Assembly: GCF_022605725.1 (NCBI RefSeq)
Contig: NC_065552.1
Location: 21,222,785 to 21,286,784, forward strand
Length of the DNA: 64,000 bases
Direction: 5' to 3'
From: Anthonomus grandis grandis
Lineage: Eukaryota; Arthropoda; Insecta; Coleoptera; Curculionidae
Below, piece after piece: positions 1 to 10,640 of the stretch. Position numbers and translations under genes: made by a program. Each line of letters opens with the position of its first letter. The first letter of the stretch is position 1. The notes beneath the pieces were generated by a model. The model did no database searches and was not told the DNA's origin. It saw only the letters and a program-made list of their open reading frames with translations.

Positions 1-797
1 ACAAGAAATACCGTAACTAAAATTGGAAGAAAATTTAGAGAAACCGAGACAATGAAAAATCGTATATGGCCAGGTCGTCCAAAAATTAATGAAAATACAA
101 GATTGAATATTTTATTACAAGTGATAATCCCCATATTTTGTCTTCTGAAGTAGCCTCAAATAATGTTGTTAGCCAACGAACAACTTTGCATGTATTGAAG
201 AAGAAAAAGTATAATCCATACAAATTTAGATTACCGCATGAGCTAAACGATGATGAGCCTGATCGCAGACTAGAATTTTCTGAAAATTTGATAGAAATAT
301 GTAACTTAAATCGATTGTTACATCGGCACATACTCCTTAGAGATGAAGCCACGTTTTGTTTAAATTACAATTGGAGCACGAATAATCCCCATTGGATGAG
401 AGAAAATCGTACACAGCATCCGCAAAAATTTAATGTTTGGGTAGGGATTTTCAACAGGATGGTGCCCCACCCCATTTTGCTCGTCAGGTACGCGAATGTT
501 TGAATGCGGTAATTCCCGGACGGTGGATTGGTAGGAGGGGTCCTACGGAATGGCCTGCAAGATTTCCAGATCTCACACCACTGGATTTTTTCTTTGGGGG
601 TATTTAAAATCAAAAGTTTATAGAGAGATAAAAAGTTTATTAAGAGAAACCGCGCAATTTACATGATCTAAAATTTAAAATTAGATATGAAATTAGTGAA
701 ATTAATGAAAATACTCTTAGTAATGTTTTAGATGCGTTTTTAACTAGCAATATGCCAAGAAGTGAATGGTGGGCATTTTGAACACCTTATAAAATAA
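1..797 (+). pseudogene. Mariner-superfamily (DD41D-type) transposase, 5' truncated by window edge
   Basis: This is a remnant of a cut-and-paste DDD transposase. Reading frames 1, 3 and 2 must be joined. The frame from base 1 gives a helix-turn-helix linker with a GRP box (WPGRPKINE). The next frame gives KKYNPYKF and HELNDDEPDRRLEF, typical of insect transposases of this group, then the first catalytic Asp in RDEATF (about 342). The second Asp is in the QDGAP block (about 458) and the third in PDLTPLDFF (about 583). After reframing, 41 residues separate the last two acids. The end GGHFEHLIK followed by TAA is the usual C-terminus of the group. The start lies outside the window, and several indels break the gene. 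Membership of the superfamily is clear; DD41D rests on my own count. Confidence 0.8.
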
Positions 798-1051
798 TTA
801 AAATATTTAATTCGTTGAATTTTTATTTATAATTTTAGGTACATAGATTTACATGTTTTTAGAAAAAAAGAATTAAAAAGTAAAAATAGAAAAATCAAAT
901 TCATTTTTTTAATTTTTAGTAGAATAAGTTTTAAAGGCTTTTAAATTCATAAAAGCAACAATTTTTAAAACCGCGTATCTTGAAACAGCTGAGAAAAAGT
1001 ATGACATCAAAATGTTTATAATTTTGTGTAGAATCCAAAAATCTAATTACA

Positions 1052-1115
1052 TACAGGGTGTTCCGTGTAAAATAAGAAAGTTGGTATTGACTACGGCTAC
1101 ATGAGACACTCTGTA
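1052..1115. repeat. TIR-like tip and short inverted repeat near the right end of the first transposon
   Basis: TACAGGGTGTTCCGTGTA at 1052 faces an inverted partner ending at 1115 (TACAGAGTGTCTCATGTA when reverse-complemented). The left motif is the kind of terminus found on the other DD41D-type elements here. It may be the right end of the element whose transposase ends at 797, or the pair may be a tiny inverted-repeat insert. Between 798 and 1051 I see only AT-rich 3' element sequence. Confidence 0.4.
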
Positions 1116-1210
1116 TACGTGTGCGAGCGTTTTTTTTAACACGCTCTAATTTATTTTTTATTAAGTTTGTTCCATATTTTTGGCCGTTCATTGTATACCT
1201 AAGAGATCTG

Positions 1211-1775
1211 TATATAGTGCATTCACGATAAAAGGAACAAATTCATTTAAAATTTACATCGATTAGTATTGTGACTTTTTTTAGTATTATAACGCGTTTT
1301 TTGAAATATGAAAACTTCTATACAGGAGGCCTCAAATGGAAACTACGGCGTCAGTTTTTAAAATAGAACACCCTATTATTTACCGACTTCAAAAATGCAT
1401 TGAAGTTAATGGACAACAAATTGAAGATCAGTTGCAATAAATATTGTATAAAGTTTTATTTTTTAATGTCGTATATTTCATTAGTTTATTACTTCAAATT
1501 TGACAAACCGCTGACTAGTATATGGTAAAAAGATATAAAAAGTATTTGGAATATATCGTATAATTGTAAAATGTTTGATATGATATACAGGGTGTTTTAT
1601 TTTAAAAAAATCATGTTGACGCCATTGTTATTACTTGAAGTACCCTGTAAAGAAAATTTTGATTACAAAAAACGCGCAAGTAAAAATGCTAATCGACGTA
1701 ATCGAAAAATAAAAGACGAAAAAAACACCTGAATTTCAAATGAATTTGTTCCTTTTATCGTGGATGCACTGTATA
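1211..1775. mobile_element. Foldback (MITE-like) element with TIRs of about 165-185 bp
   Basis: The left arm (1211-1373) and right arm (about 1587-1775) are inverted copies with indels. Outer ends read TATATAGTGCATTCACGATA and, on the other strand, TATACAGTGCATCCACGATA. Both continue through AAAAGGAACAAATTCATTT to an inner GAACACCC / GGGTGTT block. About 210 bp lie between the arms and hold no coding sequence. The TA dinucleotides at both tips fit Tc1/mariner-type insertion. It is non-autonomous. Confidence 0.75.
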
Positions 1776-1877
1776 TTAAATAAGCAAATGTAATATTGAT
1801 AATTATTCTGCATAAGAACTAACTGTTTTCCATGAATTAAATTTACCTCTTAACAAGAAACCAATAACCAACTTCGA

Positions 1878-2187
1878 TTCTTAGATACTCTTGTCATCAA
1901 AAATCATAATCGGTTAGAATTTTCTAATTATAGACAAGATACAAATACTTTTAACTACATAACTAATGACTCTAAAGCCATTGTTTTCAACATAAAAGGA
2001 CTCTCTAACATCCATTTCTTGGTACATCGTTTGGTCCCATTTTCTCTAAGTAGTTACAGATTAAATAAAGAAAAGAAAAAATTACAACAAATGCTAGAGT
2101 TAATGGTTATGACGAGAGAATGATTGATAAGCTGATTAAAAGACATAAGTTTAAAGTTAATTTTAAAAATTCTACCATATTTTAAAA
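1878..2187 (+). pseudogene. Penelope-like element reverse transcriptase C-terminal fragment
   Basis: One frame gives FLDTLVIKNHNRLEFSNYR, then a run containing ITNDSK and HFLVHRLVPFSLSSY. After a frameshift near 2100 it continues as VNGYDERMIDKLIKRHKF. The order FLD...R.Y(R)...HR...P......NGY...ID.L...H is the characteristic tail of Penelope-like RTs, distinct from LINE RTs. No YADD core or GIY-YIG endonuclease is visible, so this is a short dead fragment. Weak further matches may run to about 2260 in another frame. Confidence 0.7.
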
Positions 2188-2261
2188 AGATGAAAATTTT
2201 TGTTGCAATATCATTTGATCATATCTTGACAAGCGGCTTTGATAGGGTTTTTAATAACTTA

Positions 2262-4017
2262 GGTCTAAGATAAGTCTATCAAGGATCGGTCAAGTTAAGA
2301 AATCTTTTAGGAAACCTACAAAATGAAGATCTATGAATAATCTGGGATTTGTGAGATTCATTGTAACCATTGTGATAAGAACTAACAGGAAGATCAATAA
2401 ATGAATAAAAGAGCATGTAGTTCATATGAAATAAGGAAAATGTTTTGAATACTGACCACTTTGTAGGAATGGACAATTTAAAATTCAATATTCAAAATTC
2501 AAAAAGCCATTCTTAAATAAAGGTCCAATCCCTTAGTTAAGTTATAATCTTTTCCCAAACATGCTAACATCATTAGCGAAACATGTGTCGTGAATAATCT
2601 AAAGAACTTTGGTTAGTGGTAAAACTGAATTGGGACTTCTTGTCTTTCCAATATGACAATAACCGATTGAACAGTTTTTTAGCGTACGAGGAGTTATCAG
2701 TATATATTTTGCTATAAATAATTTTAATGTATTATTGCACTATAGGTACTGACCAGACCCCAATCTGACATAATTTTTTTTTTAATAATTTTGATATAAT
2801 TGAATTCTGGCTTAACGAGGTGACTTTGTACAAAACTCAAAACTAAGTGATAGTAATTCTTCAAAAGACCTTAAAGACTCATATACCATAACCTCATATA
2901 CTAATCAAAACTGATCGATGTGATAGAAAATGTGTGACCATCATTAGAAAAGAATGACTTGGATGGCTAATTTTTTGGAAGAACAGTACTTTTGATACAA
3001 AAGAAAGTAAGCAGCTTCGAATAAAGGCTTGACGTCATAAAACGACCCCATCCAATGCTCCATCAATAAATTTGTCTGATTATAGACATTTCCATCACGT
3101 TCTCAGTTATTTTTTTTTTAAATTCAACGCGATTCTTCAAATAAGGCTTAAGCCCATTACTATAGCTATAAAGAGAAAATAAAAGTGCACTTCAAAGGTT
3201 TCTTAGGCGAAGTGCATTCGCTTTAGACATTACCTACTGACCTTTTACCGATTGGCGATCGTTTGATTCTCCCGATCATGTAATCCAAGCAGTAGCGCCC
3301 GCTATAAAACCGATCGTAAATAATAAGAATTTTTCAGTTATTGATTGGTCAGGCAGTAAAATTGCATTTGTCTGACGATTCTGTTTTATGGTTTACGTTT
3401 ATTGCACTATAAGTTTTATTAGTAGCGGCTTAATTTGATATAGAAAATATCGGGGGCATACATCACTGTGGGTTGATCCGAGCCTTGCAAACTAAATCTC
3501 TCTAAAGTAATAAATTCAAAATGAATATAGACATTACTTGTCCAGAATAAGCGAAGAAGCGTTTATTGAAACTACAAGAAGATCTGGATGCTGTAGATCT
3601 GAATCTGGATCTCATCCTAAGATTTTATCGAACTAAACATAATAATTACCAATATTCCATTCCCTATGAGGCCGATTCCCATCGATTCCCTTGACGCCGC
3701 AATAGTCCGGACGCAAATGATCAAAGTCAAGTAAGTCTTATTCACAGTGGACTTTGGCGATCTGCGCATTATTACAGATTCTTAAAGTTGATTGACCAAA
3801 GCTTGATAATCCTCGTTTTGGGATGATGGAGGAGGGGTATGACCAGCCAATAGGAAATTTGAATAGCACTCATGTGCATCCGCGAGTTTTCTACTACGAG
3901 ATAAACTTATGCCAAATTAACGTTATGTTTGATATTGCTTTCTCTCTTTCTTGGCTTCAAAATTTGCTTACACTGGTAATCGGATGTTATCAGTATTGGA
4001 GTTTATAGGTAAAGTCC
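2262..4017. other. Gene-free AT-rich stretch
   Basis: No supported gene. Short ORFs at 2279-2488 (minus) and 3823-4008 (plus) have no family features. The motif TTATTGCACTATARG occurs near 2738 and 3399, suggesting old duplicated repeat sequence. Confidence 0.5.
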
Positions 4018-4048
4018 AGTTCAGAGATCTATTAGAATCTTTGATGTG
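4018..4048 (+). repeat. Dispersed repeat block 1, copy A (inverted copy at 26868-26898)
   Basis: The sequence beginning AGTTCAGAGATCTATTAGAA matches the reverse complement of 26868-26898 with few differences. It is probably a subterminal piece of a Tc1/mariner-type transposon; which element is unknown. Confidence 0.65.
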
Positions 4049-4321
4049 TCGCACATGCCACACTAAATAGTCCGGGCGCCTATGTCGTATTTATTATCGC
4101 ATGATATACATATTTAAATGCCTATATTTTATATAATTTATCTATGAAATCATTTTAAATATACGTAAAACACCATGTTTTACACTATTTTTTATTTTTC
4201 TTTCGAAAATATCAATTTTTAGAAAGAAAATAATATCATAAAAAAATTGACCGCGGACTAAAATCCAAGCATCTTACAAAACATTTTAAATGCTCCCAGC
4301 ACTCACAGATTTCTAACCTCG

Positions 4322-4383
4322 GAGGTCAGATGTCTAACAAAATAGTACGTGGGCATCTGTAGTAAAATTTTACGAATCAAATG
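4322..4383 (+). repeat. Dispersed repeat block 2, copy A (direct copy at 26643-26704)
   Basis: GAGGTCAGATGTCTAACAAA and the following ~40 bases, including ATAGTACGTGGGC and TTTTACGAATCAAATG, recur in direct orientation at 26643-26704. Blocks 1 and 2 are about 275 bp apart here but in different order and orientation in the second copy. That implies rearrangement, or a composite of two element ends. From 4384 to 4775 I see no gene. Confidence 0.7.
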
Positions 4384-4775
4384 TATAAATTTAAAAAAAA
4401 AAATTATTAAAAAAAACATTTATTTATTCATTGGTCATGATAGGAAAGCTTGGTTTCTAACAAAGTTTCTAATTGTTTAAAATCTTTGTTTCTAACCAAC
4501 AGCAGTGGGTCATGGGTGTCCCTCTATCTTCCTGAGGACCTTTTAGGCACTACTATTCTCGAGGGGTCAGGAACTTATGTGTGTCAATATGCAGACTATA
4601 CACAATAGTTATATTGTCAATTAAAATCTTGCTCAACTGAAAACAGTATTCTAAAACGATTTTTTTTCAGCATCTAGCTTCTGCTTTGAAGCGGAAATTT
4701 ACAGATAGTTTATTGACAGACTAGTAGGCTGTTATATATCCTGTATGCAGTAAATCATGAATAATTTGGGTGTTT

Positions 4776-5011
4776 TTAAGGCGTAGAAGCTGGATGCTGT
4801 AAGGCCTTTTGAAATAACTGTATTAACTGTGTTTGTGTGCCGGATAGTTGTTTGATGGCTCCAGTTGTTTTAGGTGAAACCAATCCTGTGGCTCAAATCA
4901 CTATGGGAACTACTATGGTCTTCATCAGCCACATTCTTTGTGCTTCTATTTGAAGGTCTTTATTTTTCCGCTTCTTTTCCTATAATGTTATGGTCGGATG
5001 ATATAGCCACA
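4776..5011 (-). pseudogene. LINE (R2-like) polyprotein C-terminus, distal part
   Basis: The minus frame reads VAISSDHNIIGKEAEK followed by frameshifted sequence ending QKALQHPAS before a stop at 4776-4778. This resembles the conserved tail of R2-like LINE proteins (DIA.P...N...KE.EK...Q.....Q.MW, ending QKAVLLGTA). It is the downstream half of the fragment at 6518-7750. Excising the transposon at 5012-6517 with one TA left joins FIRTTQQ to YVAISS in one frame, which proves that the two halves were one gene. Confidence 0.75.
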
Positions 5012-6517
5012 TATACAGGGTGTTTTAGAAACAGAAGAATCCATTTGAGTATAGGAACCCATGTCCGGAAACGCGTCACTACGCCACTACAGCCCTAAGA
5101 CGCGTTAAAATTTATAAAAAACATTAATTACCTAAACAGGATCTGCTGCATTTATTTTTACCTTTTGTACATGATACCATAACAACAATTGTTTAAAATC
5201 AACGCTTATCAATGTCAATTCTCAATGTCATATTTAAAAATTTTATAGCTTACAATTTTTAAACATTTATTGCTAATGGAAAACTTTACCAATCAAGAAT
5301 TGGCGGATATGCATTTGGCATACGGAGCAACAAACTGCAATGCACGAGCAGCATCGCGGTTGTATCATGAACGTTATCCCGAACGACAGCATCCTGGATA
5401 CAAAAAGTTAATTGCGGTTCATCGACGGCTCGCTGAGACAGGCATAACCGTAAGAACGGTCGAATTTGAAGAAGACGTGCTTCAGCGAGTTGCCGATGAA
5501 CCATCAAATAGCATACGTGACGTCGCTAAGAATATGAACACGAGTAACGCTTCTGTCTGGCGGGTACTACACGAGCAACAACTCCATCCTTACCACTTCC
5601 AGAAAGTTCAAGGTATGACTGCAGCAGATTATCATCCTAGAGTTCAATTTTGTCGATGGCTTCTGGATCACATCATTGCACAACCAAATTTTTTACGATA
5701 TGTTTTGTGGATCGATGGAGCCTCTTTCACAAGAGACGGTATTTTTAATAGTAGGAATAGCCATGTTTGAGACGAAGAAAATCCTTATGCAATTTTTCCA
5801 AGAAAACATCAGAATCGTTGGTCTGTCAACGTATGGGCAGGCATTGTTAATGATTATTTAATTGGGCCATACCTTCTACAGGAACGGTTAACAGGACCTA
5901 TTTATCTGCATTGGAGGAAGTTCTCCCAGAACTCCTTGAAAATGTTCCACTATACACGTTAGACAGCAAATGTGGTTTCAGCATGATGGAGCACCGGCTC
6001 ACTTTGCTGTACAAGAACGCGAGTATTTGGCTCAGCGGTTTGGGCACCGTTGGATTGCCAGAGGTGGAGCAGTTTCTTGGCCTCCTAGGTCACCCGATTT
6101 AACGTCGCTCGATTTTTTCTTGTGGGGACATGTAAAGTCTTTAGTCTACGAAACTCCAGTAGAATCAGAGCTAGACTTAATTGGACGAATAACAGCAGCA
6201 TTTGAAATAATTCAAAACGAGGATCAAATTTTTAGTGTAGTCCGCCGAAATCATGTGCGGCGTTTAAATCGGTGTATTGAGGTCGGAGCAAGACATTTTG
6301 AACAATTGTTGTGATGGTATCATATACAAAAGGTAAAAATAAATGCATCAGATCCTTTTTAGGTAATTAATATTTTTTCTAAATTTAAACGCGTCTTAGG
6401 GCCGTAGTGGCCTAGTGAGACATTTCCGACCATGGGTTCCTATACTCAAATGGATTCTACTGTTGCACTGAACAACCCCTAGAAGTTTGATCCCATAGTT
6501 CTGAAACACCCTGTATA
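5012..6517 (+). mobile_element. DD41D-type mariner-superfamily element with TIRs of roughly 190 bp
   Basis: Ends read TATACAGGGTGTTTTAGAA (5012) and its inverted counterpart TATACAGGGTGTTTCAGAA (ending 6517). Similarity continues inward through CATTTGAGTATAGGAACCCA, CCCTAAGACGCGTT, TTAATTACCTAAA, TTTACCTTTTGTA and GATACCAT to about 5185 and 6315. The right arm carries an extra ~35 bp. The flanking TA is the target duplication, and the empty site restores the surrounding LINE frame. Length is about 1.5 kb including one transposase pseudogene. Confidence 0.9.
5276..6314 (+). pseudogene. DD41D-type transposase, broken by a stop and frameshifts
   Basis: It starts MENFTNQELADMHLAYG, a DUF4817-like N-terminal HTH. 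It then runs through NARAASRLYHERYP, a second HTH (RDVAKNMNTSNASVWRVL) and HPYHFQKVQ. The first catalytic Asp is in IDGASFTRDGIFN, where the usual DE is DG. The frame stops at 5768-5770 where a Trp codon would be expected, and shifts again near 5910 and 5960. The 3' part reads QHDGAPAHF (second Asp) and SPDLTSLDFFLWG (third Asp), 41 residues apart, and ends HFEQLL. A complete protein would be about 345 residues. ATG 5276 is preferred over the upstream TTG at 5270. The lineage resembles the insect rosa/DD41D group as I recall it. Confidence 0.85.
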
Positions 6518-7750
6518 TTGTTGAGTTGTCCGGATAAAAGAAACGTCTTGGATATTCACGACAGGTTCTGGAGCGTGCTCGTACCACTTTTTTCCAACTG
6601 GTACATTGTATGCTTTGCATAAGTTGGAGTGGAGTTGTGCTGCTACAAAGTTGTGTTGCTCTAGTAAAGATGTACACATGGTGTGTTGTCTCCTTGGGTA
6701 TCCAGCAAAGACTACATTGGAATTTTTTTCCATTTACCATTCCTTGTCTACATTGAAAAACATTTCGTTTCATTTCGTCTGTCTCCTTTTCAGCTTCTAC
6801 TGTTATTTACCCATGTATCTTTTTCTCTTTCCATTTTGTTAGTTGCTCTTGATTCGTTCGTCTTATCGTTTTCTTTTTCATTATCTTTACTTTTCTTGTT
6901 GCAGGCTCTGCTGCGTTGATGTCTTCCATTTGTTCCAGGCATTTGCTCTCACTTGCTCCTGTTCTGCAGATTTCCTTTGGTTGTTCCTATGTACCATGCT
7001 GAGGTAATAGTCTTTTCCTTCTTTTAGTTGAAGGTAATTCTTAATGCCTTCTATTACTGTGTTGTATGGGTGGCATTCTTGACAAGCCAAATTTCTCAAG
7101 ACTACAGAAGTTACTTAAGGGTTCTTGATCGCTGTGGTTCCAAGAATAACTGCTTTCTGCATCCAAGATAAGGCGTAGGAGTAAGCTTAAAGTTCTGACA
7201 AATATTTTACTGTGTTTGTATGATCTAGGCCATTTGCTGATATGATCAGTGGTTAAATGTCTACCGTTTGCGTCAACATGTTCTGAATTGCGTCAGTAAG
7301 CTGTGTGTATTTTCCCTTTTTAGTTCCTGATGATAAATGTTTGAGTTTGTCATGACAGAATCTGCATTTATCGGATGCTAGCTCTTGACGTAGGATAACA
7401 CTTTCTTTAGTTTTGGTGCAGATGACTTGTATGGCTTGCAAAAATCCTTCCGTTTTTACCATATGGCAATTGTTTGTCCAGTTTTGCTGCCAGAAAGGAT
7501 ACTGCGTGCTACCATGAAGTTCCTTTGATTTGCAAGTTTATAGGAGGTGCGTCGTTTTCCAGTTTTAACAGAGACAAAAGTTTTCTATAGAAGCTATTGC
7601 TCTATCTGTGGGTTATGCCACTGTTCGTAGATAGATGAAAAGTTTGTCGCTTTCTCTCTTATGAGTTTCTTCTAGATAAAGAACCCTCTGCCGCATTTTG
7701 GTGTGCTCTGTATTTTATCCACATTTGTAAATTTGTTAGGTCTGTAGGGA
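6518..7750 (-). pseudogene. LINE (R2-like) polyprotein C-terminal region, decayed
   Basis: Read on the minus strand from about 7750 downward, the frames include THKRE and VKTEGFLQAIQ followed by DKCRFCHDKLKHLSSG (a CCHC-type zinc motif missing its last Cys). Further down come HNFVAAQLHSNLCKAYNVPV and GKKWYEHAPEPVV, then DVSFIRTTQQ at the transposon border. These match the post-RT region of R2-like insect LINEs: zinc finger, RHN..A..LH, then YYKY.PE.V.EN. The middle part (about 6760-7100) is pyrimidine-rich on the plus strand and does not align, so it may be an insert. The gene is dead, with many stops. Confidence 0.7.
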
Positions 7751-8879
7751 TGCATTTTAATTAATCAAAACTATACGTCATTACTGTTAGCTGAGATTTA
7801 AGCAAGTGATTATTATATTATAAGTAGGCGGCATATAAAATTCCTAAACGAACGGAGTATGCCGCTCAGATCAAAGAAAATAAAATGCCATTGACTACAT
7901 TATTTATTTCCTAAATGCCATTTTTTGTTTATTAAAAAATTACAGTTTTCTACACCCATGGTACCTATTTACATTCTCGCATAATATATTCATAATAAGA
8001 TAAATGCCTTAAACATCTGAGCCTATATGGAAAATAATTTAATCTGCAAAACCAGTTCTTCTGGTGTGATTTTTGTAGCGCGTGCAGAAATTTTCATAAT
8101 TACGTCGTTTCCTACTACGGAAAGTAACCAGTGAGTTAACGTTTTTTGTCTATGAAAATGTTTACTCTTTTTGCAAAAGAAATGAGAAATGATGCTTGAA
8201 AAATATTAAAGGAATCCCTCAGCTTAATGCCGTGATCCTTTTATGGGCAATTAGCTCTGATTTATCAACCAGTTCTTTAGTATGTTGCCATAATATGAGA
8301 TTATTGTGCGTTCAGAGGTTGTACAAGATTACAAGTAGTTTGAGTGTCGCACTTGCTTTATCAGTAATTATTTACTCTTTATTTCATTCATGTATGTAAA
8401 GTGTTTTTCAAATAATTCAGCTTTGAATGATATGTTCCTCACTTATCCGTTAGGTAAACGTTGCTCTGCTACTCGCGATTGACTTTCCCTACTGCATCAC
8501 AAGCCACTCCTTCAATTTTAAAAATATACATGACGCCATATACATTCAGTCGATGATTGTAGTTACCTAATAATTGAAAAGTTCACCTTTACATAAAATT
8601 CCTATTTGCTTAACAACTTTTTAAGAATATCAATTTTTTTATATGCAAAACTTAATATAAGGTCAAACTTGACAAAAAACACAGTTATGTATAATCTGCT
8701 GAATAGGTCAGCCTAATATATATCCGTATACGGATTAAGCATTAGTTACTGTACTTGTCGAGCGGTGCATGTTAATTACTTTTAATTTCCCCACACAGAG
8801 AACTAACTATACTTTTCCTGTGGAAGAAGAAAGCTTGCATTGTTTTCGATGCCGCGATTAAGAGATAACGATATCAGGA
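7751..8879. other. Gene-free AT-rich stretch
   Basis: I see no supported gene, RNA or terminal repeat. The ORF at 8196-8399 lacks recognisable features. Confidence 0.5.
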
Positions 8880-9266
8880 AGTTGCGGAATTGATGGTTTT
8901 AATGCAATAACGACGCGACGCGTTACGTGTTGGGATCACGTAGTTATCCGGATAATGAAAATCACTTGCGTCTGCAGAGGAGCTTTCGATATCACCTGGA
9001 GTCTGTGCTCTAAGATCCAGCGATAGATCTACTATCGATAGGACTATGATAGGACAAATTTCGCAGGCAAAATTTCAACCCGAGAGTGGTTGAGATTTAA
9101 ACAAAGAACCTCAACCAGAGCCCGTGACACTCTGTTGAACCTTCCACCTCTAACATAGGTTAAGAAGAATCTGCTCACACACAAGATAGAATTGCCCCCA
9201 CCAATATTCAATTTTGCAGTTTATTTGTCAAAGGTACCGCTCAAAGGCTGCCGTTAACAGCAACTA
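8880..9266 (+). pseudogene. RNase H-type LINE, copy 1: RT C-terminal part
   Basis: This is a heavily decayed copy of the element better kept at 12860-14425. Paired stretches include GTCTGTGCTCTAAGATCC against GTCTGTCTCCTAAGATCC, and AGCCCGTGACACTCTGTTGA against GAGCGCTTGAGACTCTGCAG. The following CCACCAATATTC and GTTAACAGCAACTATA also occur at 12426 and 12482. It runs into the mariner at 9267, which splits the copy. Confidence 0.65.
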
Positions 9267-10570
9267 TACGAGGGTGGTCCCAGAAGTACCCGACCCAAGA
9301 AAGAAAACACGAAAATTTTGGAAAAAAATTTATTTATTTTTTAACATAATATTCTTTCACCTCTATACACTTTTCTCAGCGATGTTTTATAAGTTCGATA
9401 CCCTTTTTATAACAAAAACTGCCTTGCGCCTCGAAATAGCCATTAACTGCAGACATCACTTCTTCATCGTTGGAAAATCTTTGACCACTGAGCCAGTTTT
9501 TTTAAGTTTGGAAACAGAAAATAATCTGAGGAGGCTAAATCTGGCGAATAGGATGCATGAGTCAGCAATTCAAACTTAAATTCGTTAATTTTGGCCATTG
9601 CAATAACGGATTTGTGAGCTGGTGCATTGTCTTGATGAAACAACACTTTCTTCTTAACCAAATACGGCCGTTTTTGCTTGATTTCTTCGCTCAAACGTTG
9701 CAATAAGTTCGCATAATACTCGCCGTTGATAGTTTTACCTTTTTCAAGATAGTCAATGAAAATTATCCTCGCGCATCCCAAAAAACCGATCCTATGACCT
9801 TGCCTGCAGATGAAACGGTTTTCGCCTTCTTTGGAGCCGGTTCTCCCTTTTGAGTCCATTGTTTTGATTGTTTTTTTGTCTCAGGTGTGAAGTGATGGAC
9901 CCATGTTTCATCCATGGTTATGAAACGACGAAAAAATTCTGCTTTGTTGCTATTAAATTTCGCTAAACACTCAATTGAAACATCTTCACGACACTGTTTT
10001 TGCTCGAGTGTGAGAAAACGCGGCACCCATCTTGCACACAGCTTTCTCATGTCAAAATTTTCAGTTAATATCGGATGTACCGCACTTTTTGAAATGCCTA
10101 CTATGTCCGCTAGTTTGCGGACTTTCAGTCGACGATCATCCAGTACCACTTTGTGAATTTTCTTTAAAATTTCTAGAATCGTGAGCCCATTTGGTCGACA
10201 ACTGCGATGCTCGTCTTGGCAGCTCGTACGGCCTCGTTTAAACTCTGCTACCTAATATTTTACTGTTGTTAACGAAGGAGCAGACTCACCCAGAGTAGAA
10301 TCCAGTTCAGCTTTTATATTGGTTGGGCTGAGGCCTTTCAAATAAAAGTATTGTATCACATAACGATGACCAATTTTCTCCATTTTCATAAATTCATTGA
10401 AAACGTTCACTATTGATGGCTGCCAAACAAATAGTGGCGTCAAACAACGTGACGTCTTCAAACTTGAAACATATGCTTTATAAATTGTATACTTTCTAAT
10501 ACACTGATATTTTTCAAACTACTACCGACATCTCTAGGTCAGGCCGGGTACATCTGGGACCACCCTCGTA
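9267..10570 (-). mobile_element. Full-length mariner (DD34D) element
   Basis: The 1.3-kb unit is bounded by TA and by inverted termini ACGAGGGTGGTCCCAGAAGT (9268) and, on the other strand, ACGAGGGTGGTCCCAGATGT (from 10569). The termini run about 25 bp, to GTACCCG. Size, TIR and TA target are those of classic mariners. The empty target is visible in LINE copy 2 at 12482-12520, where AACAGCAACTATA runs straight into CTCCGCTA. The encoded transposase is on the minus strand and broken, so the copy is inactive. Confidence 0.93.
9334..10383 (-). pseudogene. Mariner transposase (DD34D)
   Basis: It starts at MEKIGHRYVIQYFYLKG (10383), the normal mariner N-terminus. Then come LSPTNIKAELDSTLGES, the second HTH (VRKLADIVGISKSAVHPIL) and RWVPRFLT. 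The catalytic blocks are MDETWVHHF (first Asp), HQDNAPAHKS (second Asp) and YSPDLASSDYFLFPNLKK (third Asp, 34 residues later). A frame ending YEVKEYYVKK-like sequence stops at 9334-9336. Length is about 350 codons, the family norm of 345. Frameshifts near 10250, 9800 and 9480 and one C-terminal stop kill it. It would bind the 25-bp TIRs of its own element and insert at TA. Confidence 0.93.
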
Positions 10571-10640
10571 CACCGCTACATCAACTGGCATAAAAAAGGC
10601 TACATAGCTGGACTTTCTGACCGTAAAGAGATGTTACTCA
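10571..10640 (+). pseudogene. RNase H-type LINE, copy 1: continuation after the mariner
   Basis: CACCGCTACATCAACTGGCA and GACCGTAAAGAGATG align with CTCCGCTATAGCACCTGGCA and GACCATAAAGATGTG at 12504-12570, the linker after RNase H in copy 2. It marks the 3' flank of the mariner insertion. Confidence 0.65.

Noticed and set aside
86..352. Minus-strand ORF opposite the first transposase remnant
   Set aside because: Antisense of the recognisable transposase frames; no motif of its own.
9214..9579. 121-codon plus-strand ORF
   Set aside because: Runs antisense through the mariner 3' end and TIR; the conserved protein is on the minus strand.
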